This document shows, piece after piece, positions 54,595 through 61,498 of a DNA stretch of 64,000 nucleotides. Location: positions 868,001-932,000 of the forward strand of contig CBDBPW010000002.1 of assembly GCA_965209045.1 (NCBI GenBank), given 5' to 3'. Source of the DNA: JAJEFO01 sp965209045. GTDB taxonomy: Bacteria; Pseudomonadota; Alphaproteobacteria; Rhodobacterales; Rhodobacteraceae. Positions within the stretch are counted from its first letter, which is position 1. The number at the start of each line of letters is the position of its first letter. A program made the position numbers and the translations under genes. The notes beneath the pieces are model-generated. The model was not told the DNA's origin, made no database searches, and was given only the letters and a program-made list of their open reading frames with translations.

Positions 54595-55854
54595 TCATTG
54601 GCGTTTTTCCAGGCGCGCCACGAAGAACCCGTCGATTCCGCCCCTGTCGCGCCAGTGGTCGGGGCGAATCCTCAACATGCCGCCGGGCGTGCGCCACAGC
54701 TTGTCGATCCAGTCGCCGTCCGGGGTCCCGATCGCAAGGTCCGGGTGTCGCGAAAGCGCGGCGACAACCTGCTCCTCCCCCTCTTCAGGAAGAAGCGAGC
54801 AGGTGCAGAAGACCAGCCGTCCGCCGGGCCGGAGCGAAAGAAGCGCGCGGTCAATCAAGCCTGCCTGCAGCCCGGTGAGTTCGGCAATGCCGCTCCCGTC
54901 GCGCACGAAGACGAGGTCAGGATGCCGTCTCAGCGTTCCGGTGCCCGTGCACGGGGCATCGACAAGCACCGCGTCGAACATCCCCGGCGACGTCCAGCTC
55001 AATGCGTCGGCCACGACGCAGGTCGCCGCGAGACCCGTGCGAGCAAGGTTCTCCTCCACCCGTGCCATTCGCTCGCTTGAGACGTCGAGTGCCGTGACCG
55101 CGGCCCCCGACGCCGCCAGTTGCATGGTCTTGCCTCCGGGCGCACAGCAGAGATCAAGCACCGACTCGCCGGGCCGCGCGTCAAGCACACGCGCCGCAAC
55201 CGCGGCCGCGGCATCCTGCACCCACCACGCACCGTCCGCATATCCCGGCAGCGTGGAAACCTGCCTGGCCTCGGCAAGCCGGAGGCCGCCATCCGGACGC
55301 AGCACCGCCCCAAGCCGTTGCGCCCAGATTACTTCGTCGCCGGAATCGCGAAGCGTAAGGTCGAGTTTTGCCCCAGCCGCGAATTCCGCCTCCATGGCCA
55401 GCACTGCGTCCCGGCCCCAGGCCTCCACCAAGCGCCTGCGAAGCCATTTCGGAAGATCTGGAAGGGGCAGGCTGTCCCAGTCCTGTCCTCGGCGCAGCAC
55501 GTTCCTCAGGACGGCATTGACCAGGCCTGTCTTGCCGCGCGGAGCAAGTGACACGGACTGATCGACGACCGCATGTGCCGATGCGAGCTCGACGAACATC
55601 TCGTATAGGGCCAGCCGCAGCAGGTTCATGACCCGACCCTCCGGCATGCGCTGCAGGAACGGGCCAAGCATCCTGTCCGAGCGCGCTGCCCAGCGAAGCG
55701 CGCCAGTCGCCAGCCGCCCCGCACGGGCCCGCCCAGGTGGATCCAGCGCCTTCGCTGCTCGCTCCAGCGCGAAACCCAGCAACTGGCGTCGGTCCGTAAC
55801 GGATGTCATTGCCGCCACCGCTGCGCGCCTCGATTCTGCCCCAGCTTTCGTCAT
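54595..55854 (-). CDS. rsmB: 16S rRNA (cytosine-C5) methyltransferase RsmB-like
   Basis: 419-residue protein with an N-terminal NusB-like RNA-binding domain (about residues 1-140) and a C-terminal SAM-dependent methyltransferase. The SAM site is LDLCCAPGGKTMQL. The catalytic cysteines are in DAPCTGTGTLRRHPD (motif IV) and FCTCSLLPEEGEEQV (motif VI). It methylates C967 of 16S rRNA in E. coli. ATG 55854 is preferred over the TTG at 55860. Confidence 0.93.
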   Translation of the reverse strand: MTKAGAESRRAAVAAMTSVTDRRQLLGFALERAAKALDPPGRARAGRLATGALRWAARSDRMLGPFLQRMPEGRVMNLLRLALYEMFVELASAHAVVDQSVSLAPRGKTGLVNAVLRNVLRRGQDWDSLPLPDLPKWLRRRLVEAWGRDAVLAMEAEFAAGAKLDLTLRDSGDEVIWAQRLGAVLRPDGGLRLAEARQVSTLPGYADGAWWVQDAAAAVAARVLDARPGESVLDLCCAPGGKTMQLAASGAAVTALDVSSERMARVEENLARTGLAATCVVADALSWTSPGMFDAVLVDAPCTGTGTLRRHPDLVFVRDGSGIAELTGLQAGLIDRALLSLRPGGRLVFCTCSLLPEEGEEQVVAALSRHPDLAIGTPDGDWIDKLWRTPGGMLRIRPDHWRDRGGIDGFFVARLEKRQ

Positions 55855-55921
55855 CGCCAAGCCTTGCGGGATACCGGACGAACCCTATAACAGGCCGGAA
55901 CCGTGCCACAAGGAAACACCC

Positions 55922-56095
55922 ATGGCCGACAAGGACCTGCCTCCGGAAGCCCGGCGCGCGCTTGCAGACGCCGAGCGGCTTCGAAGGAAGAATCCCGAGA
56001 ACAAGGACCGACCCGAGGAATTCGGCGGCCCGGAGGGTCCGGATCCGGTTCGCTACGGCGACTGGGAGAGGAATGGCCGAGCAGTCGACTTCTAG
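55922..56095 (+). CDS. DUF1674 (SDHAF4-like) protein
   Basis: 57-residue protein whose C-terminal half (EEFGGPEGPDPVRYGDWERN plus GRAVDF) is the DUF1674 motif shared with mitochondrial SDHAF4, an assembly factor of the flavinated succinate dehydrogenase subunit. A similar role is inferred. AAGGA stands 7 bases before ATG 55922. It is divergent from rsmB. Confidence 0.9.
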   Translation: MADKDLPPEARRALADAERLRRKNPENKDRPEEFGGPEGPDPVRYGDWERNGRAVDF

Positions 56096-56185
56096 TGGAT
56101 TCGAGCGCGCCGTCCGGACGCCGCGGCGTTTCCGCTCAAGGCAGCCGAACGTGTCCAAATGCGGATCCGTGCCCAGCGTGACTCC

Positions 56186-56971
56186 TCAGATTTGAACGGT
56201 GCTGGACGCGTTCGTGTAGTCATGCATGTGCACGGCAACCTGTTCGCGGGACAGGAGAACAATGCCGTATGCAGGCGGCTCCCGGGTGCCTAGAACCCGG
56301 TCCGCTTCGCCGCCGAGATCGAGTGCGACCTGATGATTCGTCCCACGCATGCAGGAAAAGGGGATTCCGCGCCATGTGCCCCAGACCGGCCGGTGGAGAT
56401 GGCCAAAGAAGAGGTGCCGAATGCGCGACGCGTGCGGGGCCAGCACCGCGTGGAAGGCGTCGCCATCGGCCAGCCTGATGTCGTCCATGCCCGGCATTCC
56501 GACCGGGAATGGCGGATGGTGCATGAAAAGGAAAACCGGCTCCGCATCGTGCTCCAGCTCCGTGCGCAGCCATTCCTGCCGCAAGGGACAGTATTTGCCG
56601 ACGCCTGATCCGGGAGCATGCGTGTCGAGAAACAGGCATCTGCCGAACGGCGTTGCGGCACTGGACTGGGCGAAACCTTCATTGTCCCGGGGCAAGCCGG
56701 GAAAGACCCGGACGAGTTCGTCAGTTTCGTCGTGATTGCCGACCAGAAGGTGAAACGGCATCGTGAGACGCCGGATCTCGGCGCCGAAGGTTTCATAGCT
56801 GGCGACATCCCCCGAATCCGACAGGTCGCCCGTCACGACCACGAAGGCCGCGTCGCCGTGTTCGGCATTGATCGAGTCAACCGCCACCGGCAGCCGCTCT
56901 GCGGGACCGAGACCGGCCAGGAAGCCATCGCCTGCGACAACATGCGTGTCGGTAAGATGAACGATCTTCAT
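56186..56971 (-). CDS. Metallophosphoesterase (CpdA-like 3',5'-cyclic-nucleotide phosphodiesterase family)
   Basis: 261-residue calcineurin-like phosphoesterase. The five metal motifs are visible in order: HLTDTHVV (DxH), VVTGDLSDSG (GDxxD), LVGNHDETD (GNHD), FMHHPP and FFGHLH. The order and length match class III cyclic nucleotide phosphodiesterases, but the substrate is not certain. No signal peptide. Confidence 0.9.
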   Translation of the reverse strand: MKIVHLTDTHVVAGDGFLAGLGPAERLPVAVDSINAEHGDAAFVVVTGDLSDSGDVASYETFGAEIRRLTMPFHLLVGNHDETDELVRVFPGLPRDNEGFAQSSAATPFGRCLFLDTHAPGSGVGKYCPLRQEWLRTELEHDAEPVFLFMHHPPFPVGMPGMDDIRLADGDAFHAVLAPHASRIRHLFFGHLHRPVWGTWRGIPFSCMRGTNHQVALDLGGEADRVLGTREPPAYGIVLLSREQVAVHMHDYTNASSTVQI

Positions 56972-57201
56972 GAAACGTCTCCTCCCGAGCGATTTCCTGC
57001 TTCACGTGATCTCCGTCGCGCATGTCCGGGGCAAGGGCAAGGCGGACATCCGGTTCAGGCCGCGCAAGGTTCGCGAAAGCGGACCCGGCGGTCGTGAACC
57101 CCAGCAGGCGCCGAACGGCCGGGAAGGTCGGAGCGGCAGGGAACGGCCTGTCCGACATCGTGCCGCTGGCAATCCCGTTTTCTCTCATGTACAGGGTTCC
57201 A

Positions 57202-57684
57202 ATGCGCATTCTGATCCTCCTCCTCCTCCTGTCGGGAACGGCCCACGCGCAGGACCGCTATTTCGGGCTCGTCGTGGGATCGTTGCATGTCGGCAACGAC
57301 AACCTTAACAACTTCAATCCCGGCCTGAGCTACGGAAAGCGTTGGGTGCGGCGGCCCGGCACCGAATGGCATCTTGAGGGCGGCGTCTTCCACAACAGCT
57401 ACGACGAGGTGTCACCGTTCGTTCTCGTCGGACTCTCGACACATCTCATCACCTTTGGCCACACGGAAATCCGTGGAGGGATCGGCACGGGCATCGGCTA
57501 TTACCGAACCCTGGCCCTGGACCTGAAAGATGACTACGGCATTCCGAACATCGGTGGCTATCTGCCCCTGGCGACCGCCACGCTTACGGCACGCGTGGGC
57601 GGCACCGATTTCCGGTTGACCACGGTCCCCCCGGACAGGGACACGACGGCCATCTTCAATTTCTCCATCGCACACAGATTCTGA
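57202..57684 (+). CDS. Exported beta-barrel-like hypothetical protein
   Basis: 160 residues. Signal peptide MRILILLLLLSGTAHAQ; the mature part alternates polar and hydrophobic residues in short strands with Gly/aromatic turns and ends in a C-terminal Phe (IFNFSIAHRF), as in outer-membrane barrel proteins. Size would fit an eight-strand barrel of the PagP/OmpX scale, but I recognise no family motif. ATG 57202 has AGGG 5 bases upstream; ATG 57187 has none. Confidence 0.72.
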   Translation: MRILILLLLLSGTAHAQDRYFGLVVGSLHVGNDNLNNFNPGLSYGKRWVRRPGTEWHLEGGVFHNSYDEVSPFVLVGLSTHLITFGHTEIRGGIGTGIGYYRTLALDLKDDYGIPNIGGYLPLATATLTARVGGTDFRLTTVPPDRDTTAIFNFSIAHRF

Positions 57685-58069
57685 GGCGCAGTCTCCGCTG
57701 CGCCACCGCGCCCGCCGGCAACGGAAGTGGCGCCGGTCGCGCTCCGTGGGCCGTGCGCGCACCCGAACGCGAAGCATGGAGACCTGTGCGGGCATGACGC
57801 GTCCCCGGCTGCCAAGGGAAACCGGCACGCAAGCGCGGTTCGGTCAGGAGCACGGCCGAGAGAAGGTGCCTGACGCACCAGACTCCCGTTGCCAGGCAAG
57901 AAGGGGTCAGGAACTGACCGCAGGCGTCTTGAGGACGAATCCCCGGTTCGACTGCACGTTTCGGGCAGAGCTGCGGTCGCAATGGCCGGCACAAGGCGAG
58001 CAGCGGGTCCGCGAACTGATTCCTTCTGGGTTGCCGTTGGCTTGCATTGCCAGCAAGGGAGCCGGTGCC
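57685..58069. other. Intergenic stretch without recognisable gene
   Basis: 385 bases after the exported protein, ahead of the parDE relic. No recognised gene or RNA; open frames in several registers look like GC-rich noise. Confidence 0.35.
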
Positions 58070-58536
58070 ATGGCGACGCGCAACGTTGCCCTGACCGAAA
58101 CCCGGGATCAGCAGATTCATGCACGTGTCGCCTCCGTTCGGCACCAGTGCGAGAGCGAAGCCATGCGCGCCGGTTTGCGCATGCTCGAGAGCGGAGAAGC
58201 GCGGCTCGCGGGCATTCGGCCTGCGCCACGCGCCGAGGACGGCCCGGGCAAAATCGCCCGCTGGACCATCGAAATGCCCGGACCCCGCCAAACCGACACC
58301 TTCGAGACGGCGATCCAGGCCCGCTGCAGGGCGGTCTTGCAGGTCGAAGCGCGTGGCCGGCGCTGCGCGATTCTCGCGGAAGGTGCGGAAGACCGGTGTC
58401 CCTCCGGGCAGCAGAGCATTTTCCGGCGCGTCCGGAACGGCGTGACGCGACCATTGTCGTGGACATTCCACCTTCCCGCTGCAATCTGCCGCGCCACGTT
58501 GCCGCGCTGTCGGCCCTGCGGCGCGAAGGCCGCTGA
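58070..58536 (+). pseudogene. Fused and broken parD-parE toxin-antitoxin relic
   Basis: The frame starts MATRNVALTETRDQQIHARV and continues to MRAGLRMLESGEARL, a ParD/CopG-type antitoxin, with AAGGGAG upstream of ATG 58070. Without a stop it runs on into PRAEDGPGKIARWTIE...GPRQTDTFE and GRRC...SGQQSIFRRVRNG, which resemble a ParE toxin lacking its start. At about 58440 the reading shifts and ends TIVVDIPPSRCNLPRHV, corresponding to the ParE C-terminus. So an internal deletion fused the two genes and a later frameshift broke the toxin. The antitoxin part could still be translated. Confidence 0.68.
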
Positions 58537-58795
58537 ACTGGCGCGACTTTCAACCCTGGCCAGGTCGATGCAGATCCGGGCTCATCGATGCAGGAAGCGG
58601 CGTTTCCCCTTGGCCAAGCCGGATCAGCACCACTTCAGGACGTAGTGCCCGTCGCTCTCCTCCGAGGCAGCCCGAACTGGTGCAATTCGGTTCAGCAGGC
58701 ATTGGACGAGCGTCCCTGGGCGACGACAAGCGCACTGGCGAAAGCGCAGGAATTCGCCTAGATGCGGGCAGGCAGATCTTGAAGGACGCCCATTC

Positions 58796-59704
58796 ATGTC
58801 CACGCGCTCCGGCTTTGTGGCCCTGATCGGGGAGCCGAATGCCGGCAAGTCGACCCTGCTGAACCGAATGGTCGGGGCAGACGTCTCGATCGTCACCCAC
58901 AAGGTTCAGACGACGCGAACGCGCATTCGCGGCATCGCGATCGAAGGGGATTCGCAGATAGTCCTTGTTGACACGCCCGGCCTCTTCCAGCCGCGGCGGC
59001 GACTTGACCGCGCCATGGTCACCGCCGCGTGGGGCGGGGCGGCGGCTGCGGACCTCGTTGTGCTTCTTGTCGAGGCGCATCGCGGCGTGACCAAGGACAT
59101 GGCAGCAATCCTGGACAATCTCCGGAATGGCGCCGGCCGCGCACCGGTTGCGCTTGCAATCAACAAGATCGATCGAATCAAGCGGACCGCGCTGCTGTCC
59201 CTTGCAGAAGAAATGAACGGCAGCTTCCCTTTTGCTCGGTGCTTCATGATTTCCGCGAGGAACGGCGATGGCGTAGACGACTTGCGCCGCTGGCTGGCCG
59301 AGGAGATGCCGGAAGGTCCATGGCTCTATCCCGAGGACCAGATCGCGGACATGCCGCTTCGGATGATCGCTGCGGAAGTGACGCGCAAGGCCCTTACGCT
59401 GCGTCTGCACCAGGAATTGCCGTATCAATTGACAGTGGAAACCGCGTCGTGGGACACGAACCCCGACGGGTCCGTCCGGATCGACCAGGTGATCTATGTC
59501 GCTCGCGCCGGCCACAAGGGCATCGTGCTTGGCAGGAAAGGCGAGATGATCAGGGCGGTCGGGCAACTGGCACGGCGGGAAATCGCGGAATTCCTGAACT
59601 GCAAGGTCCACCTGTTCCTCACCGTAAAGGTGCGCGGCAACTGGCTGGACGAGGCAGAACGCTTCCGGGAAATGGGTCTCGAGTTTCCGGACGACGCTCC
59701 ATGA
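58796..59704 (+). CDS. era: GTPase Era
   Basis: 302-residue Ras-like GTPase with a C-terminal KH domain, needed for 30S subunit assembly through binding near the 16S rRNA 3' end. G1 is GEPNAGKST, G2 TRTRI region, G3 DTPGL, G4 NKID. The KH core is GHKGIVLGRKGEMIRAVG (in part: GIVLGRKGEMIR). Ends 4 bases into the DUF1491 gene. Confidence 0.97.
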   Translation: MSTRSGFVALIGEPNAGKSTLLNRMVGADVSIVTHKVQTTRTRIRGIAIEGDSQIVLVDTPGLFQPRRRLDRAMVTAAWGGAAAADLVVLLVEAHRGVTKDMAAILDNLRNGAGRAPVALAINKIDRIKRTALLSLAEEMNGSFPFARCFMISARNGDGVDDLRRWLAEEMPEGPWLYPEDQIADMPLRMIAAEVTRKALTLRLHQELPYQLTVETASWDTNPDGSVRIDQVIYVARAGHKGIVLGRKGEMIRAVGQLARREIAEFLNCKVHLFLTVKVRGNWLDEAERFREMGLEFPDDAP

Positions 59705-60030
59705 CGCGGCTGACCTCGGAGATCTGGATCGCAGCCTATCTGACGCGCCTGAGACTCGCGGCGATTCCCGCATTCATCGTGCAGAGAGGCGACGCAACGG
59801 CCGGCGCGGTGCTCGTCAAGCTCAACACGCTCAACGGGGCGGCAACCTGCTTTCAGCGCTCCTTCGACCTTGTCACCGGCGAGCGGCAATGGGTCGTTCT
59901 TGCAGAAGGCCCCGAAGCGGAGGTCGACCGGAAGGTCACGCGGCAACGCGAGTTCGATCCCGACATTTGGGTGATCGAGGTCGAGGACCGGGCCGGACGG
60001 CACATGCTCGACGAGCCGGGCCTGACCTGA
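59701..60030 (+). CDS. DUF1491 family protein
   Basis: 109-residue protein of unknown function found almost only in alphaproteobacteria. Conserved stretches include IWIAAYLTRLRLAAIPAFIV, GAVLVKLNTLNG and REFDPDIWVIEVED. The ATG overlaps the era stop by 4 bases, so expression is coupled to era. No motif reveals an activity. Confidence 0.9.
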   Translation: MTRLTSEIWIAAYLTRLRLAAIPAFIVQRGDATAGAVLVKLNTLNGAATCFQRSFDLVTGERQWVVLAEGPEAEVDRKVTRQREFDPDIWVIEVEDRAGRHMLDEPGLT

Positions 60031-60123
60031 ACAGCGCAGCGCATGACAACAGCATCGGTCGTTCGCGTTGATCCGGCGCGCGGCGCGCAGGCATCCCCAG
60101 AAGTGCGCAAGCGAAAGTGCCGC

Positions 60124-60762
60124 TCAGTCGATCTCGGCGAGGAGTTCAAGCACCGACGGACCGATGTCGGACACAATGAGCTTCACGCCGTCTCCGTTCG
60201 GATGCATGCCGTCTGCCTGCATGTACGCCTCAAGGGCTGCGGCACGGTCTCCAAGCGCTGCCAAGGCGCCAAGAAAGTCCGGATGGTACAGCGCCCCGTG
60301 CCTTGTGGCCAGATCCGGATAGATCGCATCGAAGGCGGCCTTGTACTCCGGACCATAGTTCGGAAGCGCGTCCACGCCGATCAGCAGCACCGGAACGTCA
60401 TGCCGTCCCGCCTCGGACAGGATCCCGTCAAGATTTGCCCGGGCGACGCCAGGGTCGATGCCGCGAAGCATGTCGTTTGCACCGAGTGCGACGATCAGCG
60501 CGTCCACGTCATCCGACAGGGTCCAAGCAATGCGACTCAGGCCTCCCGCCGTCGTGTCGCCGGACACGCCCGCGTTGATCAGTTCGGCGTTGGCGCCCTG
60601 CATGTCCAGCCATCGTTGCAGCTGCGGCACGAAGCCGCGATCCGGTGCCAGGCCGAAGCCCTGGGTCAGGCTGTCGCCAAGAGTCGCAATCGTCGCCGGC
60701 TCCGCCCACGCGGCCCCGATGGAGAGAAATGTTGCAATTCCGGCGTTGCGCACCACGCGCAT
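60124..60762 (-). CDS. tesA: SGNH-family arylesterase / acyl-CoA thioesterase I (TesA-like)
   Basis: 212-residue exported esterase. Signal peptide about residues 1-20 (ATFLSIGAAWAEP). Block I GDSLTQGFG holds the catalytic Ser, GANDM the block III Asn, and DGMHPNGDG the Asp-His pair. Acts on esters or thioesters in the periplasm; lysophospholipase activity is known for E. coli TesA. Divergent from the ybbA-type gene, the same three-gene neighbourhood (tesA, ybbA, ybbP) as in many proteobacteria. ATG 60762 is preferred by the signal peptide. Confidence 0.9.
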   Translation of the reverse strand: MRVVRNAGIATFLSIGAAWAEPATIATLGDSLTQGFGLAPDRGFVPQLQRWLDMQGANAELINAGVSGDTTAGGLSRIAWTLSDDVDALIVALGANDMLRGIDPGVARANLDGILSEAGRHDVPVLLIGVDALPNYGPEYKAAFDAIYPDLATRHGALYHPDFLGALAALGDRAAALEAYMQADGMHPNGDGVKLIVSDIGPSVLELLAEID

Positions 60763-60802
60763 GACCCCATATGCCTCTCGTAACCGCCGGAATGGAAACC
60801 CT

Positions 60803-61498
60803 ATGGCCGAGACAATCCTCTCCTTGCGAGATGCACGCCTTTCGCTCGACGGCAATGCCGGAAGGGTCGACATCCTGAAGGGCATCACCCTCGACATCAC
60901 GAGAGGCGAGGCGTTGGGTCTTGTCGGTCCTTCCGGGTCAGGCAAGTCGTCTCTCCTCATGTTGCTCGGCGGGCTCGAACGCGCAACCGGCGGGGACGTC
61001 GCCGCGCTGGGCAACGACCTCACCGCGCTTGGCGAAGACGCCCTCGCCCGCTTCCGCAGGGAGCATATGGGCGTCGTGTTCCAGTCTTTCCACCTCATAT
61101 CGACGATGACGGCACTAGAAAACGTCGCGACCCCGCTGGAACTGGCGGGTGTCGAGGATGCGTTCGACCGGGCGGCGGAGGAACTGGCCGCCATGGGACT
61201 GGAAGACCGCATCCACCACTACCCCTCGCAACTGTCCGGCGGGGAGCAGCAGCGCGTGGCGCTCGCGCGCGCGGCCGCGCCGAGGCCGGACATCCTCCTT
61301 GCGGACGAGCCGACAGGCAATCTCGACGTGACCAACGGCGAGGCAATCATGGACCTGCTCTTCGGACTGAATGCCCGGCACGCTGCGACACTCGTGCTCG
61401 TCACGCATGCGCCCGAACTCGCGGCACGGTGCGATCGGGTCGTACGCCTGTTCGACGGACAGCTCGCGCCGGAAGACCGGCAGGCGGTGGCCGTTTGA
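60803..61498 (+). CDS. ABC transporter ATP-binding protein (YbbA/LolD type)
   Basis: 231-residue ATPase. Walker A GPSGSGKSS, Q-loop FQSFHLI, signature LSGGEQQR, Walker B ILLADEPTG and H-loop VTHAPEL. Belongs to the MacB/LolD/YbbA class that drives mechanotransmission rather than classical transport. The stop overlaps the TTG start of the permease gene (TTGA). No strong ribosome binding site is visible before ATG 60803. Confidence 0.92.
   Translation: MAETILSLRDARLSLDGNAGRVDILKGITLDITRGEALGLVGPSGSGKSSLLMLLGGLERATGGDVAALGNDLTALGEDALARFRREHMGVVFQSFHLISTMTALENVATPLELAGVEDAFDRAAEELAAMGLEDRIHHYPSQLSGGEQQRVALARAAAPRPDILLADEPTGNLDVTNGEAIMDLLFGLNARHAATLVLVTHAPELAARCDRVVRLFDGQLAPEDRQAVAV

Noticed and set aside
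57656..58471. 271-residue minus-strand frame before era
   Set aside because: Antisense of the parDE relic, with no domain; the plus strand carries recognisable antitoxin sequence.
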